Under the pieces are notes generated by a model that was not told the origin of the DNA, searched no databases, and saw only the letters and a list, made by a program, of their open reading frames with translations. A DNA stretch of 64,000 nucleotides, from positions 528,163-592,162 of the forward strand of contig NZ_WXYN01000016.1 in the NCBI RefSeq assembly GCF_016881065.1. The letters run 5' to 3'. The position numbers and the translations under genes were made by a program. This DNA is from Planococcus soli (lineage in GTDB: Bacteria; Bacillota; Bacilli; Bacillales_A; Planococcaceae). Of this stretch, positions 53,113 to 62,050 are shown in pieces (position 1 is the first letter of the stretch; each line of letters starts with the position of its first letter).

Positions 53113-54222
53113 ATGAAAGTTCTTATAACGGGTGCAGGAGGCTTTATAGGAAAAAATCTTGTGGCAGAGTTAAAGAACCAAGGTATATCAGAAGTTTTTG
53201 AATATACTAGTAAAACGGATAGCTTAGATTTTGATAAATATTGCAAAGAAGCAGATTTTATTTTTCACTTAGCTGGCGTCAATAGACCAAAATCGCAGTC
53301 AGAGTATATGGAAGGGAACTATGGATTTACTAATGATTTAATAAATAAATTAAAAAAATATAATAATTTATGTCCTATAGTATTTTCTTCTTCAATACAG
53401 TCTAGTTTGGATAACGCTTATGGGCTTAGTAAAAAAAATGCTGAAAAATTGCTTTTGAAATATAGCGAGGATACTGGGGCTAAAGTAATTATTTACCGCT
53501 TTCCTAATGTTTTTGGTAAGTGGTGTAAACCTAATTACAATAGTGTTGTTGCAACTTTTTGTAATAATATTATTAATGATTTACCCATAACAATTAATGA
53601 TGAAGAAAAAATAATGAAATTAGTATATATTGATGATGTGATTTCAGAGCTTATAAGTTCTTTAAATGGAAAAGGGAATTTAGTGGAGGACTTTTATGAA
53701 GTACCTGAATTCTATACAGTTTCCTTAGGAGAAGTGGCTCAACTAATTTATTCTTTTAATAGGAATCAAAAAGAGCTGTCAATTCCAGATTTTTCAAATG
53801 AATTCACAAAAAAATTATATAGTACTTATTTAAGTTATCTCCCCAAAGAAAAATTAAAATATCCTTTGAAAATGAATATTGATGAAAGAGGTTCATTTAC
53901 TGAGTTTTTAAAAACTCCAGATCGTGGCCAAATATCAATTAATATTTCAAAACCTCAGATAACTAAAGGTAATCATTGGCATCACTCAAAAAATGAAAAG
54001 TTTTTAGTGGTAAGTGGCGTAGGAATAATCAGGATACGCAAACTAAATTCTGATGAAATATATGAATATCATGTAAACGGATTGAAAATGGAAGTTATTG
54101 ATATACCTGTTGGTTGTGTTCACAACATTGAAAACATCGGAGTTGAAGACATGGTAACTGTAATGTGGGCAAATGAGTGTTTTGATAAAAATAATCCAGA
54201 TACATATTATATGGAGGTTTAA
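53113..54222 (+). CDS. capF: CapF: bifunctional 3-epimerase/4-reductase of the L-FucNAc pathway
   Basis: 369 aa. N-terminal SDR domain (VLITGAGGFIGKNLVAELKN, FHLAGVNRPKSQ, YGLSK, FPNVFGKWC) and C-terminal cupin domain (about 245-369, GNHWHHSKNEKFLVVSG, VGCVHNIEN) whose His residues bind metal. The cupin domain epimerises C3 and the SDR domain reduces C4 of the CapE product. Length and domain order match CapF exactly. The ATG is within two bases of the capE stop. Confidence 0.93.
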   Translation: MKVLITGAGGFIGKNLVAELKNQGISEVFEYTSKTDSLDFDKYCKEADFIFHLAGVNRPKSQSEYMEGNYGFTNDLINKLKKYNNLCPIVFSSSIQSSLDNAYGLSKKNAEKLLLKYSEDTGAKVIIYRFPNVFGKWCKPNYNSVVATFCNNIINDLPITINDEEKIMKLVYIDDVISELISSLNGKGNLVEDFYEVPEFYTVSLGEVAQLIYSFNRNQKELSIPDFSNEFTKKLYSTYLSYLPKEKLKYPLKMNIDERGSFTEFLKTPDRGQISINISKPQITKGNHWHHSKNEKFLVVSGVGIIRIRKLNSDEIYEYHVNGLKMEVIDIPVGCVHNIENIGVEDMVTVMWANECFDKNNPDTYYMEV

Positions 54223-54225
54223 TTT

Positions 54226-55350
54226 ATGGAAAAGTTAAAAGTTATGACAGTAGTTGGTACAAGACCAGAAATTATAAGGCTTTCAGTACTGATAAATAGA
54301 TTAGAAGAATCAGAGGCTATAGAACATGTACTTGTTCATACAGGTCAAAATTATGACTATGAATTAAACGAAGTATTTTTTAGAGATTTAAACTTAAAAA
54401 AACCTGACTACTTTCTTAATGCAGCTATAGGTTCTCCTATTGAAACTATTGGAAATATTCTTATAAAAATTGATCCAATTATGGAAACCGTAACTCCTGA
54501 TGCTTTTTTAATACTGGGTGACACAAATAGTTGTTTATGTGCAATAGCGGCTAAAAAGAGAAATATACCAATATTCCATATGGAAGCGGGAAATAGATGT
54601 TTCGATCAAAGAGTTCCAGAAGAAACAAATCGAAAAATCGTAGATCATATTTCGGATATAAATTTAACTTATAGTGATATAGCAAGAGAATATTTATTGA
54701 AAGAAGGGGTAGCTTCCGATAGAATTATCAAAACGGGCAGTCCAATGTTAGAAGTGCTTAACTCTAAAAAAGAAGATATTGAAAAATCTACCATATTAGA
54801 AACTTTCGAAGTACAAGAAAATGGTTACTTCGTAGTTTCGGCTCATAGAGAAGAAAATATTAATTCTGAAGAGAATTTTTCAGACCTAGTTGAAAGTTTA
54901 AATAGTATTGCAGAAAAGTTTAGATTGCCGATTATAGTAAGTACACATCCTAGAACTAAAAAAATGATTGATTCCAAGGGTATAAAATTCAATGAGTTAG
55001 TAAAAATAATGAAACCTTTAGGATTTAACGATTATATAAAGCTACAATCAAAGGCTAAAGCCGTTTTGAGTGATAGTGGAACTATAAGTGAGGAAGCTTC
55101 TATTCTTGGATTTCCAGCACTAAATATTAGACAAGCACATGAAAGACCAGAAGCAATGGAAGAAGCAGCGGTCATAATGGTTGGTTTAAAAAAAGAAAGA
55201 ATTATGCAAGGACTAGAAATATTGGAAAACCAAAAAATTGATACTCTTAGACGTGTTGAAGATTACAACATGCCCAATGTTTCAGAGAAAGTTTTAAGAA
55301 TTATTTTATCATATACAGACTTTGTAAATCGAGTAGTGTGGCAAAAATAA
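54226..55350 (+). CDS. capG: CapG: non-hydrolysing UDP-sugar 2-epimerase
   Basis: 374 aa WecB/CapG family: VVGTRPEIIRLSVLI, VHTGQNYDYELNEVFF, LGDTNSCLCAIAAKK, HMEAGNRCFDQRVPEE, VSAHREENI, and SDSGTISEEASILGFP. In this context it turns UDP-L-talosamine-type product into UDP-L-FucNAc. It is 3 bp after capF. Last gene of the AT-rich block, followed by a hairpin terminator. Confidence 0.92.
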   Translation: MEKLKVMTVVGTRPEIIRLSVLINRLEESEAIEHVLVHTGQNYDYELNEVFFRDLNLKKPDYFLNAAIGSPIETIGNILIKIDPIMETVTPDAFLILGDTNSCLCAIAAKKRNIPIFHMEAGNRCFDQRVPEETNRKIVDHISDINLTYSDIAREYLLKEGVASDRIIKTGSPMLEVLNSKKEDIEKSTILETFEVQENGYFVVSAHREENINSEENFSDLVESLNSIAEKFRLPIIVSTHPRTKKMIDSKGIKFNELVKIMKPLGFNDYIKLQSKAKAVLSDSGTISEEASILGFPALNIRQAHERPEAMEEAAVIMVGLKKERIMQGLEILENQKIDTLRRVEDYNMPNVSEKVLRIILSYTDFVNRVVWQK

Positions 55351-55533
55351 CAAAGTGATTATATAACCAAATTTTTAAATATTTTTTAAAAAAGTTTTCA
55401 ATTGAAATTTGTTTATATTAGAATATTTTTTGTTTAAGTATTTAGCTATTATTGATATAGCTAATAAGATAACTGCAAATATATATCTAGTATTAATAAA
55501 TGTCTGTTATATCACCAATTAATATAGAAAAAC

Positions 55534-55600
55534 AAAGTTCATTTGTTGACACTCCTTTAATTGTTTTGAATTAACTTGAGTGTCCCACATGAACTTTTTT
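55534..55600 (+). terminator. Long hairpin terminator after capG
   Basis: AAAGTTCAT...GACACTC (from 55534) pairs imperfectly with GAGTGTC...ATGAACTTT (to 55597), enclosing a smaller TTAATT/AATTAA hairpin, and ends in six T. This is unusually long for a terminator. The rest of the 55351-55653 gap is AT-rich with nothing recognisable. Confidence 0.65.
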
Positions 55601-55653
55601 AAGTTCTTAGTTGTGTAATATAGTATTTAGAATGTTATTTGAAAGGAGAAATT

Positions 55654-57030
55654 ATGTTTAAAATAGCAGTAGCTGGAACAGGATATGTCGGTTTAGTCGC
55701 TGGAGTTTGCTTTGCAGAGAGAGGCCATCAAGTAGTATGTGTTGATATTGATGAAGCTAAAGTAAACCTAATGAAATCAGGAGTATCTCCTATATACGAA
55801 GCAGGTTTAGAAGAATTAATGAAAAAAAATTATGAAGCAGGAAGACTGGAGTACACCACTGATTATAAGTCAGCTTACAAAGATGCGGATGCCGTATTTA
55901 TTGGTGTAGGAACTCCAGAAAATGAAGATGGATCTGCAAACCTTTCCTATATAGCGACTGTAGCACGGCAAATTGCTGAAACAATTGAAAAAGACTGTTT
56001 AGTTGTTGTGAAATCCACTGTTCCAGTTGGTACAAATGATAAGGTTGAACAATTTATTCATGACTTCTTAATTAATAGCGTGAGAGTAGAAGTGGCTTCA
56101 AATCCTGAGTTTTTAGCGCAAGGATCTGCAGTACACGACACTTTGAATGCGAAGAGAATTATTGTTGGTACTGAAAGTGAATGGGCTGAAAATCTTTTGC
56201 AAAAAATTTATAAACCTTTTAAGTTGCCGATAGTATCTGTAAACAGAAAATCTGCAGAAATGATTAAATATGCATCTAATGACTTCTTGGCTTTAAAAAT
56301 TTCTTATATGAACGACATTGCAAATCTTTGTGAGCTTGTCGGAGCAGATGTTCAAGATGTTGCTAAAGGTATGAGTTTCGATGATCGTATTGGTAGTAAG
56401 TTCTTGAATGCTGGTATTGGTTATGGCGGCTCTTGCTTCCCAAAAGATACTAAGGCACTTGAATACTTAGCATTACAGAATGGTTATGATTTAAAAACTG
56501 TTAAAGCAGCTATTGAAGTCAATGAAAATCAAAAAACCTTAATGTACAGGAAAGCCAGCAATCGTCTTATTACATTTAATGGTCTTAAAGTCGCTATTCT
56601 TGGTCTTACATTTAAGCCTGGAACTGATGATTTGAGGGAAGCTCCTTCTATGGAAAATGTACCTTTGCTTTTGAAGCAGGGGGCTGATATATATGCGTAT
56701 GATCCAATTGGCATAGAAAATTTTGCTAAAGTCTTTCCTGAGGGTCAACTTGAGAAAGGCAGTATAAAATATGTGTCAAATATTGAAGAGGCAATAGAAG
56801 GCGCAAATGTCTGTTTCATCTTCACTGAATGGGACGAGGTTAGAGCAGTGGATGCCCAGGTTTATAAAAAACTAATGAGAACGCCATTAGTGTATGATGG
56901 CCGTAATCTTCATCATGTTGAAGAGATGGAACAAGCTGGAGTAGAATATTATTCGGTCGGTAGAGCTCCTGCGAATAAAGATGGACTTAAGGAGTTGAGA
57001 AAGCTTGAGTTACAAGCCGCTAAACTCTAG
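55654..57030 (+). CDS. ugd: UDP-glucose 6-dehydrogenase
   Basis: 458 aa. Oxidises UDP-Glc to UDP-GlcA with NAD. Seen: AVAGTGYVGLVAGVCFAERG, STVPVGT, NPEFLAQGSAV, catalytic Cys261 in GYGGSCFPKDTKALEY, and the C-terminal LGLTFKPGTDDLREAPS. It starts at ATG 55654 eight bases after AAAGGAG. The next gene overlaps its 3' end by 26 bp, so the two are coupled; together they provide UDP-GlcA and UDP-GalA. Base composition is moving back to that of the host. Confidence 0.95.
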   Translation: MFKIAVAGTGYVGLVAGVCFAERGHQVVCVDIDEAKVNLMKSGVSPIYEAGLEELMKKNYEAGRLEYTTDYKSAYKDADAVFIGVGTPENEDGSANLSYIATVARQIAETIEKDCLVVVKSTVPVGTNDKVEQFIHDFLINSVRVEVASNPEFLAQGSAVHDTLNAKRIIVGTESEWAENLLQKIYKPFKLPIVSVNRKSAEMIKYASNDFLALKISYMNDIANLCELVGADVQDVAKGMSFDDRIGSKFLNAGIGYGGSCFPKDTKALEYLALQNGYDLKTVKAAIEVNENQKTLMYRKASNRLITFNGLKVAILGLTFKPGTDDLREAPSMENVPLLLKQGADIYAYDPIGIENFAKVFPEGQLEKGSIKYVSNIEEAIEGANVCFIFTEWDEVRAVDAQVYKKLMRTPLVYDGRNLHHVEEMEQAGVEYYSVGRAPANKDGLKELRKLELQAAKL

Positions 57031-58036
57031 TAAAGTATATTTAATAACAGGTGCCGCCGGATTTATAGGTTATTATCTTTCAAAAAGATTATTGGAGTCT
57101 GGTTGTAAGGTGATAGGCATCGATAATCTCAACGAATATTATAATGTGAAATTAAAACATGACCGTTTAAATAGATTAGAATTAAATAAAAATTTTACTT
57201 TTGTTAAAGGCGATATTTCTGATAAAGAACTAGTAACTAGCCTATTTAAGCAGCATCAGCCAAAAATTGTTGTGAATTTGGCAGCTCAAGCCGGCGTAAG
57301 GTATTCGATTGAAAATCCGGATGTCTATATTCAAAGCAATGTCATTGGATTCTATAACATTCTAGAAGCATGCCGTCATTATCCAGTTGATCACTTGTTA
57401 TATGCTTCATCAAGTTCAGTTTATGGAGCAAACAAGAAAGTTCCTTTCGAAGAAACCGATTTTGTGGATAACCCAGTATCTCTGTATGCATCTACTAAAA
57501 AGTCGAATGAACTGATGGCACATACGTATAGCCATCTATATAAAATCCCAGCAACAGGACTTCGCTTCTTTACAGTGTATGGCCCAATGGGACGTCCTGA
57601 TATGGCTTATTTCGGATTCACTGATAAGTTGTTTGCAGACGAAGAGATTAAAATTTTCAATAATGGTGATTTCAAAAATGACTTGTACCGCGATTTTACC
57701 TATGTGGACGATATTATAGAAGGCATTCAACGTCTTTTACCGAATCCACCAAATGAAGTGGAACAGGCTCCACATAAAATTTTTAATATCGGCAACAGCA
57801 GCCCTGAGAAGTTAATGGTATTTATTGAGACGCTTGAAAAATGCTTAAGCAATAGCTTAGGTAGAACTATAGAATTCAAGAAAAAGTTTGAACCGATTAA
57901 ACCTGGCGATGTTCCTGCGACTTATGCTTCTACAAAATTGTTGGAAGAAGCAATTGGATTTAAACCTAAAACGACTATTGAAAAAGGACTTCAGAAGTTT
58001 ACGGATTGGTATTGTGAATACTATAAAATAATGTGA
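57005..58036 (+). CDS. UDP-glucuronate 4-epimerase (CapI-like)
   Basis: 343 aa extended SDR: ITGAAGFIGYYLSKRLLESG, the family-diagnostic GIDNLNEYYNVKLKHDRL, VNLAAQAGVRYSIENP, YASSSSVYGANKKVPF, catalytic YASTK, and FTVYGPMGRPDMA. Converts UDP-GlcA to UDP-GalA. The start is a TTG at 57005 within ugd, with AAGGAG about ten bases upstream; no in-frame ATG precedes the Rossmann motif. Confidence 0.9.
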   Translation: MSYKPLNSSKVYLITGAAGFIGYYLSKRLLESGCKVIGIDNLNEYYNVKLKHDRLNRLELNKNFTFVKGDISDKELVTSLFKQHQPKIVVNLAAQAGVRYSIENPDVYIQSNVIGFYNILEACRHYPVDHLLYASSSSVYGANKKVPFEETDFVDNPVSLYASTKKSNELMAHTYSHLYKIPATGLRFFTVYGPMGRPDMAYFGFTDKLFADEEIKIFNNGDFKNDLYRDFTYVDDIIEGIQRLLPNPPNEVEQAPHKIFNIGNSSPEKLMVFIETLEKCLSNSLGRTIEFKKKFEPIKPGDVPATYASTKLLEEAIGFKPKTTIEKGLQKFTDWYCEYYKIM

Positions 58037-58112
58037 TTATTTAATTTAATTTTACTGCATTTTTTTTATAAAAAAATAGTTATCAAGGTCTAAAGTATAA
58101 GTAGGTGCAAAG

Positions 58113-58994
58113 ATGAGAGTGAAAAAAGCTATAATTCCTGCGGCTGGTTTAGGAACACGGTTCCTCCCAGCTACAAAAGCGATGCCAAAAGAAATGTTGC
58201 CAATTGTCGATAAGCCGACGATTCAATACATCATTGAAGAAGCGATTGCTTCCGGTATAGAGGACATCATCATTGTAACTGGAAAAGGCAAGCGTGCCAT
58301 TGAAGATCATTTTGATCATGCATTTGAATTGGAAGACATTTTGATGAAAAAAGGCAAACAAGAAATGTTGGATTCGGTCTTGGAGACATCTAAGGTAGAA
58401 ATCCATTTTATACGCCAAAAGCAGCCGCTTGGTTTGGGGCATGCTATTTGGTCAGCGCGGAAGTTTATTGGCAACGAACCTTTCGCTGTCTTATTGGGAG
58501 ATGATATTGTTGAAAACAAAGAACCTTGTTTGGTTCAATTAATGGATCAGCATGAGAAGACTGGAAAGAGTGTCATAGGTGTACAGCAAGTTGCTACGAG
58601 TGACACTGAACGCTACGGCATCATCGATCCGGTTTCAGTAGACGGTAAATTGATTGAAGTAAACAAGTTCATCGAAAAGCCATTGGTCGGGACAGCTCCA
58701 TCCAACTATGCCATCATGGGCCGCTATATCCTGACACCGGAAATTTTTGATTACTTAAGCGAGCACCAATTGGGCGCAGGTGGTGAAATTCAATTGACGG
58801 ATGCAATCCAAAAGTTAAACGGAGTCCAATCGGTTTATGCTTATGAATTTGATGGGCAACGGTTTGATGTAGGTGAGAAGTTTGGGTTTATCGAAACAAC
58901 GATTGAATTTGCCTTAAAGCGTCCGGAGCTGAGAGATCAGTTACTAGAATTATTTAAAAAAAAATTAAATGAATCTACAATAAAAAAAAGTTAA
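58113..58994 (+). CDS. galU: UTP-glucose-1-phosphate uridylyltransferase
   Basis: 293 aa, full length for GalU/GtaB. Makes UDP-glucose, feeding Ugd directly upstream. Seen: [74 protein letters not shown] and [17 protein letters not shown] before ATG. Host-like codon use. An ISL3 element separates it from its likely terminator at 60762, and a decayed second galU lies at the window's end. Confidence 0.95.
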   Translation: MRVKKAIIPAAGLGTRFLPATKAMPKEMLPIVDKPTIQYIIEEAIASGIEDIIIVTGKGKRAIEDHFDHAFELEDILMKKGKQEMLDSVLETSKVEIHFIRQKQPLGLGHAIWSARKFIGNEPFAVLLGDDIVENKEPCLVQLMDQHEKTGKSVIGVQQVATSDTERYGIIDPVSVDGKLIEVNKFIEKPLVGTAPSNYAIMGRYILTPEIFDYLSEHQLGAGGEIQLTDAIQKLNGVQSVYAYEFDGQRFDVGEKFGFIETTIEFALKRPELRDQLLELFKKKLNESTIKKS

Positions 58995-59026
58995 TAAGTT
59001 AATTTTGTCACTGCCGGTGATAAAAT

Positions 59027-60720
59027 GGTTCTTCCGCAATTTTGGTGAAGCCCCTTTTCGGGAATTATTATAGTAATGATAATTCGAGGAGGGTGCACAT
59101 ATGAACGTTCACTTTTTTATCCCACTTGGACGGTGCTGCATGTTTCTGCTTCAACGGATTCCTTCCACTTGTATCTGGAATCGGCTCATTATGAGAGCCA
59201 TTGCCCATCCTGCCATGGTGTTTCCCGTCGAATTCACAGCCGGTATTGGCGTACCATCAGAGATACGCCATTTCATTCAATACCTGTTTTTCTCTATGTA
59301 CGCGCTCGGAAATACTTCTGCGATCAACCTAGCTGTCGCCAGTACATCTTTGTGGAACGGCGTCCGGATTGGTGGGGATCTTATGATCGGAAGACGTATC
59401 GGTTAACCGCGTTCTTTCGACATCTTGCGTTTTCGCTCAGTGCAGAAGCAGAGAGTCGCATTGCTTCCCAATACGGAGCCATACTTAGTGGAGATGCTTT
59501 TCTTTACTTGATCCGGAAAGAACAGCTGCCAGCTATCGAAGAACCTCGTGTGATTGGATTGGATGACTGGGCCTTGAAAAGAGGCAAGCGATACGGAACC
59601 GTCATCTGCGACCTCGAACGGAGGCGACCGATTGAACTGTTGGAAAGCCGGAAGGAAAAAGTGGTGAGCGACTGGCTGAAGGCATATCCTTCCGTGCGAG
59701 TTACGAGCAAGGATGGCTCGACGGAATACGCAAAAGCCCTTTCAAAGGGCGCGCCGCAAGCCATCCAAGTGACCGACCGGTGGCATTTGTTCCACAATCT
59801 CAATAAACGGATCGAGCAGTTCCTGAAACGGAAGTTCCCGTCGGGAATCATCTGGCAAGAAGGTGTTGATGCAGGGTGTTCTTCTGAGTCCAAACAGAAA
59901 GCCTTAACGGAACGCGAAGCGAAAAAGTGGCAGTTCATCCAGCAGGTGCAACTGCAGTATCGGAAGGGCACACGGATAGCGGATCTCTGCCGGGAGTTCT
60001 CGCTCGACCGCAAAACTGTTTCCCGATATGTACAGATGGAAAGTTTTCCTCTCGTGGAACGGAAACGGATCCATAGCGCGGACCCATACCACCCACTTAT
60101 CCTTTCATTAATGAAGCAAAAGGTCTCCAAGCGGCAGATTTTTGAAGTGCTGCAGGAAAAAGGATATCAAAAGTCATTTTCGACATTGAAAGGTTATCTT
60201 CTCAAAGTGCAGAAACAGGAAGGCAGCGACCAACAAAAACACGCTCTATACAAATTGCCGAGGCAAAAAATTCACAGCTACTTGTGGTCTAAGCCACTCG
60301 AAGGGCCTGAAAAGCAGGTAATCCATCAGCTTCTAAAAGAGGATGGTCAGCTACAAGAACTTCAACTTCTTCTCAAACAGTTCCAGCAGATGATGCGGAT
60401 ACAACGCGAATCCGATGCATTATCAGCCTGGATTGAACGCGCAGAAAAAACGGGTATCAAGGAACTAATTCAGTTTGCGCACTACTTGCGATCGGATTGG
60501 CAAGCTGTTCAGAATGCCCTAGTTCATCCCTGGAGCAATGGCATGGTCGAAGGGCATGTGAATCGCATCAAAGTGATTAAACGGCAGATGTATGGGCGTG
60601 CTAACTTTGATCTACTTCGCATTAAAATTTTGTACTGTTCCCGTTAATCCTTTTTTGAAAAAGTAAGCTAAATGCTTAAAAGCCGATGATGATCAACTTC
60701 ACCAAAATTGCGGAAGAACC
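59027..60720 (+). mobile_element. ISL3-family insertion sequence, complete
   Basis: Perfect 24-bp terminal inverted repeats: left 59027-59050 (starting GGTTCTTCCGC), right 60697-60720 (ending GCGGAAGAACC). One transposase gene fills the element. The flanks share only AAAAT (59022-59026 and 60721-60725), shorter than the 8-bp duplication usual for ISL3. Removing the element joins GCCGGT and ACCGGC arms, so it inserted in the loop of an inverted repeat downstream of galU. Confidence 0.92.
59076..60647 (+). CDS. ISL3-family transposase
   Basis: Up to 523 aa. Seen: zinc-finger-like CPSCHGVSRRIHSRYWR and CDQPSCR (Cys pairs), DDE residues in GLDDWALKRGKRYGT, VTDRWHLFHNL and GMVEGHVNRIKVIKRQMYGR, and an HTH insertion RIADLCREFSLDRKTVSRY. 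Start is uncertain. The ATG at 59076 has no clear site, while the good site GAGGAGGG serves the ATG at 59101, which is in another frame (MNVHFFIPLG...). One extra T in the T6 run at 59113-59118 would join the two frames, giving a typical ISL3 N terminus. So the copy carries either a one-base deletion or needs a frameshift. Confidence 0.88.
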   Translation: MIIRGGCTYERSLFYPTWTVLHVSASTDSFHLYLESAHYESHCPSCHGVSRRIHSRYWRTIRDTPFHSIPVFLYVRARKYFCDQPSCRQYIFVERRPDWWGSYDRKTYRLTAFFRHLAFSLSAEAESRIASQYGAILSGDAFLYLIRKEQLPAIEEPRVIGLDDWALKRGKRYGTVICDLERRRPIELLESRKEKVVSDWLKAYPSVRVTSKDGSTEYAKALSKGAPQAIQVTDRWHLFHNLNKRIEQFLKRKFPSGIIWQEGVDAGCSSESKQKALTEREAKKWQFIQQVQLQYRKGTRIADLCREFSLDRKTVSRYVQMESFPLVERKRIHSADPYHPLILSLMKQKVSKRQIFEVLQEKGYQKSFSTLKGYLLKVQKQEGSDQQKHALYKLPRQKIHSYLWSKPLEGPEKQVIHQLLKEDGQLQELQLLLKQFQQMMRIQRESDALSAWIERAEKTGIKELIQFAHYLRSDWQAVQNALVHPWSNGMVEGHVNRIKVIKRQMYGRANFDLLRIKILYCSR

Positions 60721-60761
60721 AAAATTAAACCGGCGTTGACAAATTTGTTGAAGAAGTAGTA

Positions 60762-60798
60762 AACAGCTTAGATGTTTTTATATGTAAGCTGTTTTTTT
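60762..60798 (+). terminator. Intrinsic terminator, probably the original galU terminator
   Basis: AACAGCTTA (60762-60770) pairs with TAAGCTGTT (60785-60793), then a run of seven T. It lies 42 bp past the IS right end with no gene between, so it most simply belonged to galU before insertion. Confidence 0.8.
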
Positions 60799-60941
60799 GA
60801 TTTAGTTTTAAAAATATTTTTATATGATTATATCAAAAAAACTATATAAAAAAGGTTTTACAGTTACTTATTCTCTTTAACTTCATTAATACTAGGATCA
60901 TGGATGTTTATTGTATTAATTATTACAGGAGGAGTTATCTT

Positions 60942-61844
60942 TTGAACAAATTTTTTAAGTTGAGCTTCTTAACAAGCTTATTAGTTTTAATTTCAATTGT
61001 TTTTTTAAATATGTTAGATTCTAAAGTCACTGTATCATCGTTTGGAGCTATTGGGGATGACCAAAAAGAAGATACTGATGCTATTCAAAAAGCAATTGAC
61101 TTTCAGAGTGACCATGGTGGTGGGGTAGTTATACTTTCTAAGGGAGTGTACTTAATAGATTCTGTAAAATCATTAATACTAAAAGATAATATTACTTTAA
61201 AATTTAAAAAGGGAGCTATTTTACAGGCTATACCAAATAAAGCAGATAATTACGAAGTTGTTAGAATAAAGGATGTAAAAAATGTAACTCTTACAGGAGA
61301 TGTCAATATAAAAGGTGACCGCCTCAATCATATCGGAAAAACTGGTGAATGGGGATTTGGAATAAGTATCACGGGTTCCGAAAATATTAAAGTCGAAAAT
61401 GCTGAAATTTCTAATTGTTGGGGAGATGGCATTTATATTGGTAGTACGGAAATTAAAGGTTATAGTAATCAAATAAATATATCTGATGTAACTTTAATTA
61501 ATAACCGTAGACAAGGAATTTCTATTATTTCAGCAAAAAATCTCGAAATATCAAATGCAAATATTTTAAATACAAATGGAACAGCTCCGGAAAGCGGAAT
61601 AGACTTAGAACCAAATTTTTCTACTGAATATTTGGAGAATATTAAAATTACCAATCTTAAAACTGAGAACAATTCTGGCTATGGCTTGCAAATATATTTA
61701 AAAAACTTACGAGGAAGTATTAATCCAGTCAGCATTGAAATTGTGACATCCAATAACCTTCCTGATGGATTCTATGTAGGAGAATATGAAGGCATTGAAG
61801 GAAAAATTTTAATTGAAGATTTTTTCACACATATATTAGAATGA
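60942..61844 (+). CDS. Secreted right-handed beta-helix protein (pectate lyase-3 type), no SLH
   Basis: 300 aa. N-terminal hydrophobic segment (about 5-22, signal or anchor), then a parallel beta-helix: VSSFGAIGDDQKEDTDAIQK (typical opening of pectate-lyase-3/GH28-like domains), GGGVVILSKGVY, ENIKVENAEISNCWGDGIYI, NRRQGISIISAKNLEI and GSINPVSIE. It may cleave or bind the acidic polysaccharide made by the locus; hydrolase or lyase residues cannot be assigned. The start is TTG at 60942 after AGGAGG. Paralogue of the 62051-63745 product, from which it differs by lacking the C-terminal Ig and SLH region. Confidence 0.8.
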   Translation: MNKFFKLSFLTSLLVLISIVFLNMLDSKVTVSSFGAIGDDQKEDTDAIQKAIDFQSDHGGGVVILSKGVYLIDSVKSLILKDNITLKFKKGAILQAIPNKADNYEVVRIKDVKNVTLTGDVNIKGDRLNHIGKTGEWGFGISITGSENIKVENAEISNCWGDGIYIGSTEIKGYSNQINISDVTLINNRRQGISIISAKNLEISNANILNTNGTAPESGIDLEPNFSTEYLENIKITNLKTENNSGYGLQIYLKNLRGSINPVSIEIVTSNNLPDGFYVGEYEGIEGKILIEDFFTHILE

Positions 61845-62050
61845 ATCAAAAAATTTTAGTGGTTCAATTGTAATTTGATAATAAATTCTCTTTTTTTTTT
61901 TGTATTTTATAAACAAATAAATACCACAAACTCCTCTGTTATTATTAAATATAGAAATAGGTATAAAAATTCATTTTTTTGAAAAGTGTTATTTTAATAA
62001 TTTTTTATCCTTTTTTTGTGATATAAGTAGACAAAAAGAGGTGTATATTA

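Noticed and set aside
59019-60728. An 8-bp target-site duplication for the ISL3 element
   Set aside because: The flanking octamers GATAAAAT and AAAATTAA differ; only AAAAT is shared.
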